A DNA stretch of 64,000 bases. Source: G963662985 sp963662985. GTDB lineage: Bacteria; Chloroflexota; Anaerolineae; Anaerolineales; UBA11579. Every line of letters starts with the position of its first letter. Position 1 is the stretch's first letter. The notes beneath the pieces were generated by a model. The model did no database searches and was not told where the DNA came from. It was given only the letters and a program-made list of their open reading frames with translations. The position numbers were made by a program, and so were the translations under genes. Shown piece by piece: positions 50,289 to 60,070 of the stretch. The stretch spans positions 1,674,001 to 1,738,000 of the forward strand of contig OY760067.1 of NCBI GenBank assembly GCA_963662985.1. The letters are read 5' to 3'.

Positions 50289-51200
50289 ATGGAAAAAACA
50301 AAACAAATTGAAAAAAGAGCACAAAATGGAAAACAAGCCATCACAGTTGGGTTGATTTCAAATTTAATTTTAGCAGGTCTTAAAACAAGTATTGGTATTT
50401 TAGGTCATAGTACCGCATTGTTAGCAGATGGGATTAACTCCACCTCAGATGTTGCCTATTATATTGTGGTTAGTATTTTTGTCCGCATGGCAAACAAACC
50501 AGCAGATGATGAACACCCCTACGGGCATTCTCAATTAGAGAGCATTGGCGCCTTGATTGTCGGCTCTTTTGTGATCACCACAGCCGTGACTATCTTTTGG
50601 AATTCAATCAATTCTATTTTTGATTTTTTCTCCGGCACAGGAGATTTTATGGGCGGGTCTTCCACTGCGTTGTATGTTGCTCTGGGTACCATCATAGCGA
50701 AGATTGTCCTCACAAAATATACCCAAAATATTGGAAAAAAAACCAACAACCCTTCTATCACTGCATTAGCCTACGATCATCGTAATGATATTTTCTCTGC
50801 GTTAGCTGCCGTAATCGGTATCTTTTTAGGTAGACAAGGCTACTATTGGGTAGATCCTCTTGCTGGTGCCCTCGTAGCATTAGTCATTCTAAGAACCGGG
50901 ATTGAGATTTTACGTGAATCAACCTCAGACCTAATGGATACCATTCCTGGCAAAGCCCTCAAAGAAAAAGTTACAATAATTTTGTCACAAGTTAAAGAAA
51001 TCAATCAAATTGAATCCATCACAGCGCATCGCTTTGGTCCTTATTTAGTCATCAACCTCACTATTTGTATTGATGGTGCCTTGACTGTCTATGAAGGAGA
51101 TCAAATCTCGTCTAAAGTAGAGACTTTGCTCTATCAGAATGTGGATTTTCTTCAAACAGTTCATGTTCATTTTCACCCTTGCAAAGGGACTGTCAATTAA
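50289..51200 (+). CDS. Cation diffusion facilitator family transporter
   Basis: 303 residues. The metal sites HSTALLADGINSTSD in helix 2 and AYDHRNDIFSA in helix 5 are the paired HxxxD/DxxxD-type ligands of CDF exporters of zinc, iron or manganese. A cytoplasmic ferredoxin-like domain forms the C-terminus (VETLLYQNVDFLQTVHVHFH). Six helices are expected. The next gene, corA, starts 22 bases downstream in the same direction. Confidence 0.94.
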   Translation: MEKTKQIEKRAQNGKQAITVGLISNLILAGLKTSIGILGHSTALLADGINSTSDVAYYIVVSIFVRMANKPADDEHPYGHSQLESIGALIVGSFVITTAVTIFWNSINSIFDFFSGTGDFMGGSSTALYVALGTIIAKIVLTKYTQNIGKKTNNPSITALAYDHRNDIFSALAAVIGIFLGRQGYYWVDPLAGALVALVILRTGIEILRESTSDLMDTIPGKALKEKVTIILSQVKEINQIESITAHRFGPYLVINLTICIDGALTVYEGDQISSKVETLLYQNVDFLQTVHVHFHPCKGTVN

Positions 51201-51222
51201 AGAGTGAAATAAAGAGGATCTT

Positions 51223-52305
51223 ATGGCACAAGTTAAGAAATATCTTCATCAAAATACCAAAAAAGTGGGGCACCCTCCTGGGTCACTTACCCATGTAGGA
51301 AATGTGATTGAAGAAAACTCCATCGCTTGTCACATCTATGATCAAAATGGAATGATCCGCTCAGAATCAAACATTTCTCTTGAGGAATTAGTTGATAATC
51401 TTTTATCACAGCCATTCCAAAACAAAACTTGGATCGAATTCACAGGATTACAAAATGTAACTGCAATTGAAAAAATTGGAAAAAAACTAGGTCTTCATCC
51501 CCTAGTTTTAGAAGATATTCTCAACACAAATCAACGCCCCAAAGCAGAAGTATTTGATAAATATACTTTTATTGTTTTGAGAACCTTACAATTACACGAA
51601 CAAAATAACGAGATTATTTCACACCAATTTAGCATCATCCTCATGGAAAACCTTGTGATTACATTCCAAGAGAAGAAAGAAAAAATCTTTAATAATCTTA
51701 AACAACGGTTAGTAGAAGGCAATCGCCAGCTCAACATCCTCGAATCAGACTATCTAGCCTATGCCATTGTCGATATCATTCTCGATCACTATTTTTTCAT
51801 CACAGAAAAAATTGCTGACAAATTGGAAGAACTGGATGATAACATCATCCTAAAAAATGATTCCATCACCATGATTGAGATCCAACAACACAAACGAGAG
51901 CTAAACTATCTCCGCAAATCTATCTGGCCAATCCGGGAAATGATCAATGTCCTCCTTAGGAGCGAATCCATTCAATTGCGCCCCATCACCCAACCTTATT
52001 GGCGAGACATTGGTGATCATATAATGGAACTTCTCGATATTGTCGATACATGTCGAGAGCTTCTCACAAGCATTACAGATAATTACAAATCCAATCAAAA
52101 TAATCAAATGAATGAGATCATGAAATTGCTCACCATCATTTCCACCTTATTTATCCCCATCACATTTATTGCAGGTCTTTACGGAATGAATTTTAAATTT
52201 ATGCCAGAGCTTTCTCTTCGTTGGGGCTACTTTATTATCTTAGGGATTATGTTTATCATCGAAGCAGGCATGCTGATTTACTTTAGAAAAAAGAAATGGT
52301 TATAA
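51223..52305 (+). CDS. corA: CorA-type magnesium/cobalt transporter
   Basis: 360 residues with the long cytoplasmic funnel and, near the end, two membrane helices with the selectivity motif YGMNF between them (FIAGLYGMNFKFMPEL). The basic C-terminal tail RKKKWL is typical. It lies after a CDF transporter in what looks like a metal transport operon. Confidence 0.96.
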   Translation: MAQVKKYLHQNTKKVGHPPGSLTHVGNVIEENSIACHIYDQNGMIRSESNISLEELVDNLLSQPFQNKTWIEFTGLQNVTAIEKIGKKLGLHPLVLEDILNTNQRPKAEVFDKYTFIVLRTLQLHEQNNEIISHQFSIILMENLVITFQEKKEKIFNNLKQRLVEGNRQLNILESDYLAYAIVDIILDHYFFITEKIADKLEELDDNIILKNDSITMIEIQQHKRELNYLRKSIWPIREMINVLLRSESIQLRPITQPYWRDIGDHIMELLDIVDTCRELLTSITDNYKSNQNNQMNEIMKLLTIISTLFIPITFIAGLYGMNFKFMPELSLRWGYFIILGIMFIIEAGMLIYFRKKKWL

Positions 52306-52332
52306 AAAAGGGAAGCAATCACTTCCCTTTTT
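52305..52332. terminator. Bidirectional terminator between corA and the alcohol dehydrogenase
   Basis: AAAAAGGGAAG/CTTCCCTTTTT with a 6-base loop between two convergent genes. Confidence 0.85.
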
Positions 52333-52350
52333 CTTTATTGAATCAAAATT

Positions 52351-53523
52351 TTAATAATATGCTTTTTCCAAAATACGGATTGTGTCATCAAGTTCCAATG
52401 GAGCAGGATCATATTCAAACAAACCACCCATCGTATTAAACGCATTCTTTGCATATTTTTCTAAATTGTCTTTTTCTACCCCATAGTCAGACATCTTCAA
52501 GCCACGTACACCGCATTTTTCCTGCAAGCTCACCAATGCAGTAATAAAATCCTCTGCCTTAGTTGCATCTTTCATACCTAATGCCTTGGCCATATTAATA
52601 AACTTTTCTGGCACCACAGAAGCAAAATGAGAAAAATATGCTTCAGAAAGAATAATCAACCCTGCGCCATGTGGCAAATCGGTGTGATGAGCGCTTAAAG
52701 CGTGTTCCAATGAGTGATGAGAGATACAGCTAGAAGTGGACTCAACAAACCCAGACAATGTATTTGCTAAAGCTACGTCTGCTCGTGCTTCGGCATTGCT
52801 GCCATCATTCACTGCTGCCGGCAATGAACGTCCTAATAATTCAATACTCTTCAAGGCAAACATATCGCTAATTTCAGTTGCAATAGTTGCAATATATCCT
52901 TCTACTGCATGGAATAATGCATCAAACCCTTGATAGGCAGTCAATTTGGGAGGCACACTCATCATTAAATCAGGATCTACAAATGAGATCGCGGGGAAGG
53001 TCTTTTCATAGCCATACCCAATTTTTTCTTGTGTATCTTCTTTGGTCACAACTGTCCAAGGGTCAGCTTCCGTACCTGTCCCAGCAGTTGTAGTGATAGC
53101 CACTACAGGTAACGGATCATTCTTCACAGGCAATCCCTTACCACTACCACCATTCACATAATCCCAGTAGCCGCCATCATTAGTAGCCATCACAGCAATA
53201 CTTTTAGAAGCATCAATGCTACTTCCACCACCTAAACCAATCACAAAATCACAATTTTCTTTACGGGCCAATGCCGCACCGCGGGTTACATTTTCAAGAG
53301 TAGGATTGGGTTTGATTTCTGCAAACACTACATTTTCTGCACCATTCTTTTTCAAAAGGGCTTGCACTCTTTCCAAGTACCCATATTTTTTCATTGAAGT
53401 GCCGTTTGAAATCACGATTAAAGCTTTTTTACCCGGTAATTTAATTTCTCCTAATTGTTCTAGTTGTCCTTTTCCAAAATAAATTTTAGTTGGCATAAAA
53501 TATTCAAAAATGTTTTTAGTCAT
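52351..53523 (-). CDS. Iron-containing alcohol dehydrogenase
   Basis: 390 residues from ATG 53523, which has GGAAA upstream. GLGGGSSIDASKSIAVMA is the dinucleotide-binding motif. The metal ligands fall in DALFHAVEGY, HSLEHALSAHH and LPHGAGLIIL. NAD(P)-dependent oxidation of alcohols or reduction of aldehydes; in an anaerobe this could be a fermentation step. The exact substrate (butanol, propanediol or other) cannot be told. Confidence 0.93.
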   Translation of the reverse strand: MTKNIFEYFMPTKIYFGKGQLEQLGEIKLPGKKALIVISNGTSMKKYGYLERVQALLKKNGAENVVFAEIKPNPTLENVTRGAALARKENCDFVIGLGGGSSIDASKSIAVMATNDGGYWDYVNGGSGKGLPVKNDPLPVVAITTTAGTGTEADPWTVVTKEDTQEKIGYGYEKTFPAISFVDPDLMMSVPPKLTAYQGFDALFHAVEGYIATIATEISDMFALKSIELLGRSLPAAVNDGSNAEARADVALANTLSGFVESTSSCISHHSLEHALSAHHTDLPHGAGLIILSEAYFSHFASVVPEKFINMAKALGMKDATKAEDFITALVSLQEKCGVRGLKMSDYGVEKDNLEKYAKNAFNTMGGLFEYDPAPLELDDTIRILEKAYY

Positions 53524-53686
53524 GGAATTTCCTTTCATTCACTTTGCTTAATTAATTATACAAGAGAATAGAACATCCACTCAACTTACATCTTACTTAA
53601 AATGTAAGTTAATCCTCTTGTTACCTAATTGAAAGCAAAATCATATACAATTTAAACAGTAAAAACAAATCAACAAAGGAGTTAAG

Positions 53687-54742
53687 ATGACAAAAATAAA
53701 CTTACCTGCACAGATTGAAGAAAAAAAGATTCAAGCAGGTGATCTCAACATGAATGTTTTATTTGCAGGAGACAAAAAAGGAACGCCTGTGATTTTCTTA
53801 CATGGCAACTTTTCATCCGCTTTTTGGTGGGTAGATGTATTACTCACAATTCCAGATGGATATTATGCAATTGCTCCTGACCTTCGTGGTTATGGCTGGA
53901 CGGAAGATAAATTAATCGATGCCACCCAAGGCATGAAAGATTGGTGTGAGGATATTGTAAATTTGATGGATGCCCTCAAAATTGAAAAAGCACATTTTGT
54001 CGGCTGGTCTCTCGCCGGAGGAATTCTCTATCGTTTTATTGCAGACCATCCAGAAAAAATATTATCAGTCACCCTAGAAGCACCTGTTTCCCCATTTGGT
54101 TTTGGGGGCACAAAAGGAGTAGAAGGGCAAGCAACCCAACCAGATTTTGCGGGTTCTGGTGGAGGAGTGGTCAACCCAGTCTTTGTGAAATTGATCAGTG
54201 AAGGGGATCGATCAGCAGACGATCCGAATTCACCTCGCAATGTAATCAACACCTATTATTACAAAGCGCCGTATACTTCACAAAGAGAAGAAGATTTTCT
54301 AACAGCAGCCTTGATGGAAAAAACCGGCCCAGAACGTTACAATGGAGATTATGTCCCATCTGAAAATTGGCCTAACGTCGCCCCCGGGAAATGGGGACCC
54401 ATCAATGCCGGATCTATCAAATATATCAAAGAGGATGTTCCCGCCATGTTGGCAGTAGAAAATAAACCACCAATTCTTTGGATCCGTGGAGCTGGAGATA
54501 TGATCGTAAGCGACCAATCATTCTTTGACATGGGCGCTCTCGGAGCCCTTGGTTATTTACCTGGTTACCCCGGCACAGACGTATATCCTCCTCAACCAAT
54601 GGTTTCACAAACCCGTTATGTTATGGAAAAATACGGTAATTATCAAGAAGTGGTCATTCAAAAAGCGGGGCATGCCGCGCATGTTCAAGCACTAGATGAA
54701 TTTAATCAATCATTCCATAAATTTATCAAAGAAAATAATTAA
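53687..54742 (+). CDS. Alpha/beta hydrolase
   Basis: 351 residues. The oxyanion region HGNFSSAFWW, the nucleophile elbow GWSLAGG with Ser, an acidic residue region before GAGDMIVSD and the final His in KAGHAAHVQ make a complete triad. A long insert (about 130-240) forms a lid. Substrate unknown. AAAGGAG precedes the ATG. Confidence 0.9.
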   Translation: MTKINLPAQIEEKKIQAGDLNMNVLFAGDKKGTPVIFLHGNFSSAFWWVDVLLTIPDGYYAIAPDLRGYGWTEDKLIDATQGMKDWCEDIVNLMDALKIEKAHFVGWSLAGGILYRFIADHPEKILSVTLEAPVSPFGFGGTKGVEGQATQPDFAGSGGGVVNPVFVKLISEGDRSADDPNSPRNVINTYYYKAPYTSQREEDFLTAALMEKTGPERYNGDYVPSENWPNVAPGKWGPINAGSIKYIKEDVPAMLAVENKPPILWIRGAGDMIVSDQSFFDMGALGALGYLPGYPGTDVYPPQPMVSQTRYVMEKYGNYQEVVIQKAGHAAHVQALDEFNQSFHKFIKENN

Positions 54743-54879
54743 TATCGCATCTAATCTGCCTTCTATAGACTTTTTATAGGAGGCAGTAATCCTAAGAAAA
54801 ATGTTAGTTGAGTTTATTTGAAAATTCATATATTTTAATATAAGATAAATAAAGGAAATCTTATAGGAATTAAAGTAGT

Positions 54880-56274
54880 ATGAAAACAAATATTTTTTCT
54901 TTAGAGTTAGATTTTGAAAAATTTGAAAAATTTTTAGAACTTTTTGAAGACGCAGTCATAATTTCCGATTCAGAGGGGAAAATCCTTCTGGCAAATTCAA
55001 AAACAGAAGGCATCTTTCAATATCCAATTTCAGAATTATTAACACTAAATATTGAAGATCTAATTCCCAATAATCAAAGAGATATTCATACACATCATCG
55101 TAAAAGATATAGTGAAAAACCGATTAAAAGGGAAATGAGCAAATTAGATACCATTAAAGGATTAAAAAAAGATGGCACAGTATTCCCTGTCAAAATTGGA
55201 CTCAATCCCATTCAAACTAAAAAAGGATTACTGATTTCATCTGAAATTCGCGACATTTCTTTAGAAAACGAAGTACAAAATAAACTTTATGATAGTGAAA
55301 AATATGCAACAGCGATCTTAGAGGGGATATCCGCCCGTATTCTTGTATTAAATGAAAATGGTGTAGTAGAAGCCACCAATCGTGCCTGGCGAAAATTTTA
55401 TGCAGACAACCAAAAAGAATTAATGGTTCGAATTGGGATTGGAGATAACTTTTTAGAGATTGCAAAATCTAAATCACACCCATATTATTCAACATATAAA
55501 AAAATTCGCATAGGTATTAATGATGTCTTAACACACCAAAACGAGATGTACACTACCGAATACGCAGTCACGTTAGGAGGTACTGAGTTTTGGTTTATGC
55601 TCCAAATTTCAAAAATGAACAAAGAGCATGGTGGATTAATTCTCACATTTTTTGATATCACCAAACAAAAACGAGCACAATTAGATTTGATAGATGTGTA
55701 TGAAACCACCTTAGAGGGTTGGTCCCGCGCAATGGATTTGCGCGATAAAGAAACAGAAGGACACACCCAAAGAGTCACCAATATGACAGTCACCATTGCA
55801 AAAAAATTAAATATACCTGAAGATGAGATTGTCCATATTCGCCGAGGAGCCCTCTTGCATGATATGGGCAAATTAGGAGTCCCAGATCATATCTTGTTTA
55901 AACCAGGAAAACTTGATGAAGAAGAATGGAAGATCATGCGAAAACACCCTCAATATGCCTATGACATGCTCTATCCAATCGAATATCTTCGCTCAGCCTT
56001 GGAAATTCCCTATTCACATCACGAGAAATGGGATGGTTCTGGCTATCCCCAAGGTTTAAAAGGGGAAGAAATCCCCCTTGCTGCCCGTATATTCTCAGTT
56101 GTAGATGTTTGGGATGCACTTAGCTCCGATCGTCCTTATCGCGAAGGCTGGCCAAAAGAAAAAGTGATTGCATATATTCTTGAAAATTCAGGTTCTCACT
56201 TTGATCCACAGGTGGTAGATGTATTTATTGAATTACTTAACCAGATGGATGAAATAAAAATCACTGATTTCTAA
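54880..56274 (+). CDS. PAS-PAS-HD-GYP cyclic-di-GMP phosphodiesterase-like protein
   Basis: 464 residues. Two PAS sensor domains (about 15-130 and 140-265) precede an HD-GYP domain. Metal-binding motifs are GHTQRVTNM, LLHDMGKLGVPD, and HHEKWDGSGYPQGLKGEEIP with its GYP. The usual reaction is hydrolysis of cyclic di-GMP. No membrane helix, so it senses a cytoplasmic signal or ligand. Confidence 0.93.
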   Translation: MKTNIFSLELDFEKFEKFLELFEDAVIISDSEGKILLANSKTEGIFQYPISELLTLNIEDLIPNNQRDIHTHHRKRYSEKPIKREMSKLDTIKGLKKDGTVFPVKIGLNPIQTKKGLLISSEIRDISLENEVQNKLYDSEKYATAILEGISARILVLNENGVVEATNRAWRKFYADNQKELMVRIGIGDNFLEIAKSKSHPYYSTYKKIRIGINDVLTHQNEMYTTEYAVTLGGTEFWFMLQISKMNKEHGGLILTFFDITKQKRAQLDLIDVYETTLEGWSRAMDLRDKETEGHTQRVTNMTVTIAKKLNIPEDEIVHIRRGALLHDMGKLGVPDHILFKPGKLDEEEWKIMRKHPQYAYDMLYPIEYLRSALEIPYSHHEKWDGSGYPQGLKGEEIPLAARIFSVVDVWDALSSDRPYREGWPKEKVIAYILENSGSHFDPQVVDVFIELLNQMDEIKITDF

Positions 56275-56305
56275 TAAATTTTCACTTTAAATTAATAAAA
56301 AGTAA

Positions 56306-56354
56306 AATATCAAAAAATCCCAACCTCTATAAAAGTATGGGATATTTTGATATT
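56306..56354 (+). terminator. Hairpin after the HD-GYP gene
   Basis: AATATC-rich arms (56306-56322 and 56338-56354) are complementary at nearly all 17 positions. The T run is modest, so terminator function is likely rather than certain. Confidence 0.55.
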
Positions 56355-56439
56355 AACATGAATATAAATTGATTTTTACTCTTCCCCATTCTATAATAAA
56401 ACTAACCAAAAGAAGTAAACGAGAAGTGAAGGAGAAAAA

Positions 56440-57711
56440 ATGAAAGGGAAAAAAGCTTTCATCCTAGTTTTATCAAGCCTATTATTAGTGTCAATGGCTT
56501 GTCAGTTTAGCAATTCGATTGCTCCAAACAATGATGCAGAACAAACATTATCAGCCATCTATATCGAACAGACAGTAGTAGCGATTTCAGCAGAAAATGA
56601 TCAGGAGAATATCGAAACACAAGTTGCATTGAATGTGCAACAAACAGTCTTAGCCCAATCTCAAGCGGATTCTGCTACAGCAACTCCAGTACCAACACAA
56701 ATAGCCGTCGTAGATACACCTATCCCGCAGGATACTGCCACAATCGCTCCCACTGCAACCCAGCCCATTGTCCACCTTCTTATGCCCGGTGAGCCGGGTT
56801 GGATTCACCAATGGTGGTTGGACACTAACACAAAAAATTATGCGAATCAAAAAAGAGCCATTAGTGGTGAGAAATATTTTGCAAATCAATATGAACGTCC
56901 CTTTACATCTACAGAAATGATTTATCAACCAGCAGTGGATGTCACCAAAGTTGAGATTAGTTTTGATAAAACTTTTTTCTATGTCACCATTTACCTAAGT
57001 GGCGTCGATCCCACCACCAATATGCTTAATGCTTGGTATGGAGTTGAATTTGACACCGATATGGATGGACGTGGAGACTATTTGCTCTGGGCAAAAGGCA
57101 CCGATCAAACTCAATGGACCATAGAAGAAGTCTATGTATATACAGACTTAAATAACGATGTGGGTGGTTATCAACCGCTTCAAGAAAACGCTCCCAATTA
57201 TTCTGGTGACAGTTATGAAACTACTGTATTCTCCCCTGAACTTCTCATAGATCCCGACGCGGCATGGGTTCGTCGTAACCCAGCCAATGCAAACGCTATT
57301 CAATTAGCCGTCAAATCAGTCACAGTTGGCTCTCCCTCCACCTTCTTATGGAGTGGTTGGGCAGATAATGGCAAAGCCAATCCTCAAAACTTTGACTATA
57401 ACGACTTCTACCCCAATAGCCAAGCCGGCTCACCCTATTCCAATTCGGTTTATTATCCTGTAAAAGAATTGGAATTAGTAGACAACACTTGTCGTCTCCC
57501 CTTTGGCTTTGAACCCACTGGTCTTGAACCTGGGATTTGTTGGCAGCCTACCCCAACACCCACACAACCTCCCGTTCCCACCATCACCCCCACCTTGCCT
57601 CCTAGCTGTGATTGTTCACTACCTGCATATCAAATCACAGATGGCAGATGTTGTGTGATATGCGGTAATATTTGGTCAAGTAATAATTACTGTATGCCCC
57701 CAATATATTAA
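56440..57711 (+). CDS. Lipoprotein with PT-rich spacers, unknown function
   Basis: 423 residues. A lipoprotein signal ends LLLVSMAC with the lipobox Cys at about residue 21. Two Thr/Pro/Ala spacers flank a beta-rich domain (about 130-340) with YGVEFDTDMDGRGDYLLWAK, and a Cys-rich C-terminal end (CDCSLPAYQITDGRCCVICG). Likely displayed outside the membrane. No catalytic family recognised. Confidence 0.8.
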   Translation: MKGKKAFILVLSSLLLVSMACQFSNSIAPNNDAEQTLSAIYIEQTVVAISAENDQENIETQVALNVQQTVLAQSQADSATATPVPTQIAVVDTPIPQDTATIAPTATQPIVHLLMPGEPGWIHQWWLDTNTKNYANQKRAISGEKYFANQYERPFTSTEMIYQPAVDVTKVEISFDKTFFYVTIYLSGVDPTTNMLNAWYGVEFDTDMDGRGDYLLWAKGTDQTQWTIEEVYVYTDLNNDVGGYQPLQENAPNYSGDSYETTVFSPELLIDPDAAWVRRNPANANAIQLAVKSVTVGSPSTFLWSGWADNGKANPQNFDYNDFYPNSQAGSPYSNSVYYPVKELELVDNTCRLPFGFEPTGLEPGICWQPTPTPTQPPVPTITPTLPPSCDCSLPAYQITDGRCCVICGNIWSSNNYCMPPIY

Positions 57712-57716
57712 AAAAT

Positions 57717-57748
57717 AAAAAAGGCTGTCTTTCAAGACAGCCTTTTTT
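57717..57748. terminator. Bidirectional terminator at the chromosome/prophage boundary
   Basis: AAAAAAGGCTGTCTT/AAGACAGCCTTTTTT with a 2-base loop between convergent genes. Confidence 0.88.
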
Positions 57749-58620
57749 TATCTTAACATCACCAGTGTTTCATTTAGTAGATCAATTGCAGTGATAATCC
57801 TCTCCTCTATCGTTTTTACTTCATTTTTATCTTCATCCACAGGACTTTCTTCCAAAACCTTCACAGCCATCATTTCACTGTCTTGATAGCGAATGGCGCA
57901 CCACACATCACTTCCTGCCAATTTCCCCCACACATCACCATTATCTAAAGCGAGAATTGTTTCAATAAAAATCTCTTCGTTAAAAGCAAGTCTTCCAACA
58001 ATATCATAATTAATTCCTGCTCCACTTCGCAGATTTAATCCAATCGAACTTAATACAGTCCCCACATATTTCTCCATACTTAATTCTCCTAGTTTTTTTG
58101 TCATTTTCAAAGCACTTGCTTTTGCTCCTTCTGCCGCTATCCACGCCTTTTCAAAATCACTTTTTTCAACGCGCAAATATTTGCCCCCTTCATTCAACCA
58201 AAGCGGATCATGAATTAAAAACACATTTTTCTCCATCCCCACTACCAATAAAAAATGATTTCCAGTAAAGCCTGAATAAGTTTGCATAGCTTGCTGCAAA
58301 ACCCCATAGTGAATCAAAGCCATCACAGCATATCCATTTTGCAAACTATGTTCAACATCTGTGATTTTCAAATCCCAACCATAAGCAGGATATACGCCAT
58401 GATTTTGCAATATTTTAATATTCTCTTGCCAAGAAGTATACCGATCGCCATTTTTTACAACACTCCGATATAATGAATCTACAGTTTCGCCCTTTTGAAG
58501 CAACCCAAACCCTTGCAAAAGCATCCAACAACACGTAGGTCCACAATCATTTCGATATCCACCTGCACCAATCCCATTAATCTGGCTCAAATAGGGAAAC
58601 GCCATTTTTATAGTGGTCAT
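57748..58620 (-). CDS. C39-like cysteine peptidase with SH3 domain (phage, lysin or tail-tip)
   Basis: 290 residues from ATG 58620, with GGAGGG upstream. The peptidase domain has YRNDCGPTCCWML with the catalytic Cys and GNHFLLVVGM with His, as in C39-like papain-fold enzymes. From about residue 190 an SH3b-type domain (GLNLRSGAGINYDIVGRLAF) suggests binding to cell wall. It ends the tail gene run, so it may be the endolysin or a wall-penetrating tail component. Confidence 0.8.
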   Translation of the reverse strand: MTTIKMAFPYLSQINGIGAGGYRNDCGPTCCWMLLQGFGLLQKGETVDSLYRSVVKNGDRYTSWQENIKILQNHGVYPAYGWDLKITDVEHSLQNGYAVMALIHYGVLQQAMQTYSGFTGNHFLLVVGMEKNVFLIHDPLWLNEGGKYLRVEKSDFEKAWIAAEGAKASALKMTKKLGELSMEKYVGTVLSSIGLNLRSGAGINYDIVGRLAFNEEIFIETILALDNGDVWGKLAGSDVWCAIRYQDSEMMAVKVLEESPVDEDKNEVKTIEERIITAIDLLNETLVMLR

Positions 58621-58628
58621 AAACCCTC

Positions 58629-59243
58629 CTAACAAATAATCTGCGCTTGTGCTTGGATTGTTTTTAGCATAGGGAAAGCCAACCCCACGGATCCCCATCT
58701 TGCATAGCTATCTCCGGTTGAAAGAGTTGCAGTTAATGGGGTTGAAGGGGCTTTATCTGAATAAACAGATTTGTTATTGATGCTGATTCCCCCGTTTACA
58801 GAAACACTGCAATTAGGGGACCAACCAATTGTCAAAGCACACAAACACAACACAGGTCCCGTATTTGCACTAAAGTCATAAGTATTTGTTCCCGCGTAGA
58901 TCTCAGCATCGATTACATCAGTTGAGATTACATTCAAAAATTTAGATCCCGGCGTGGGGCGAAATACAAAGATCAAATAGCTCGTATAAGCAGTAGCCGG
59001 TGTGCTAATCACCGCGCTAGCAATATCTTCATTCATAAAATAATAGTTTCGTGAAGTATACGTGGTATAGTCATTCCCAGTTTTTTTCACCCCGCGCCCA
59101 TTCGGACTGCTGAAACTGTTAATCATCATCGTGTCACTCACCACGCTAGTGGCTGATTTAGTCAACACTACCAGATCATTTTTCTTTAAATCAACAGTTG
59201 TTGAATAGGTTGTTGCAACATGTATAATTTCTACGCCCATCAT
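58629..59243 (-). CDS. Phage tail protein of unknown function
   Basis: 204 residues. A predicted all-beta protein (YLIFVFRPTPGSKFLNVIST, LCLCALTIGWSPNCSVSVNG) like phage fibre or baseplate accessory proteins. The start overlaps the previous gene (ATGATG across its TGA). No catalytic motif. Confidence 0.65.
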   Translation of the reverse strand: MMGVEIIHVATTYSTTVDLKKNDLVVLTKSATSVVSDTMMINSFSSPNGRGVKKTGNDYTTYTSRNYYFMNEDIASAVISTPATAYTSYLIFVFRPTPGSKFLNVISTDVIDAEIYAGTNTYDFSANTGPVLCLCALTIGWSPNCSVSVNGGISINNKSVYSDKAPSTPLTATLSTGDSYARWGSVGLAFPMLKTIQAQAQIIC

Positions 59244-60046
59244 CGCACCTTTCGACACAACAAAATCAAATTAGTGCTCTCGATTACATCAAAGCTCAAC
59301 ACATCCACAAACACAAACATCCCTTTTTTCAAAAGAGAACTGCCGAAAACGCCATCTGCCGATGTAGCACTAGTTAAACTAATCGTGCCATAAGAAGTAG
59401 AATCGATCAGATCATAACTACTCAACAACTCCAAAGAACAACTACCACTTTCCCCAAAGGCATTCACCAAATGCCAACTTAAAATTTCACAATCTTCTGG
59501 CACCATAATCATTGCAGGGCATTTCCCTATTTCAGTTAATGGCACAAAAAAATTGATAGTCAGATCTTCAGCAGTGGAGAAAGGGCGCACATCTTTTACG
59601 TCTTCTGCGCTAATCGTCACTACTCCAGCGCTCACATAGATCTCTGCCAGAATCACATCAAACACCGTATCACTTTCCATCAATATCGGTGCTACAGGTT
59701 CAGTGGCAGGCACTCCAGTCAACAATTTGAATTGTACAGGATCTTGATTTGCTTCAATTGCACCAGCAGAAATGTCCATCCGCAGAACCACCAGATCAAT
59801 TCTTGGATTATTTGCATCTGCTGCTGTCACATCAATTGTCAATAATTCAGGATTATGAAAATAAAACCCTCTCATTGTCGCCGTGCCAGCAAGCACCTGC
59901 ACCTGCATCCCCCCAGAGAATCCTCTAACCAACAATTCATCCAGTTCTCCATAAATCACCCCGTCCTTAGCCAAATTTCGTGACCATCGGCTCCAATCCG
60001 TTTCATATTTATTTTCACCCCGTTTGGGTAAAGCAATTGTTGTCAT
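59240..60046 (-). CDS. Phage baseplate/tail-fibre-like protein
   Basis: 268 residues. The N-terminus with KYETDWSRWSRNLAKDGVIY and VLAGTATMRGFYFHNPE resembles receptor-binding or upper-baseplate proteins of Gram-positive-type siphophages. A beta-rich C-terminal domain follows. It lies between the tail hub and a second fibre-like gene. Confidence 0.65.
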   Translation of the reverse strand: MTTIALPKRGENKYETDWSRWSRNLAKDGVIYGELDELLVRGFSGGMQVQVLAGTATMRGFYFHNPELLTIDVTAADANNPRIDLVVLRMDISAGAIEANQDPVQFKLLTGVPATEPVAPILMESDTVFDVILAEIYVSAGVVTISAEDVKDVRPFSTAEDLTINFFVPLTEIGKCPAMIMVPEDCEILSWHLVNAFGESGSCSLELLSSYDLIDSTSYGTISLTSATSADGVFGSSLLKKGMFVFVDVLSFDVIESTNLILLCRKVR

Positions 60047-60070
60047 GTCAACTCCTTCTTATTTCGTAGA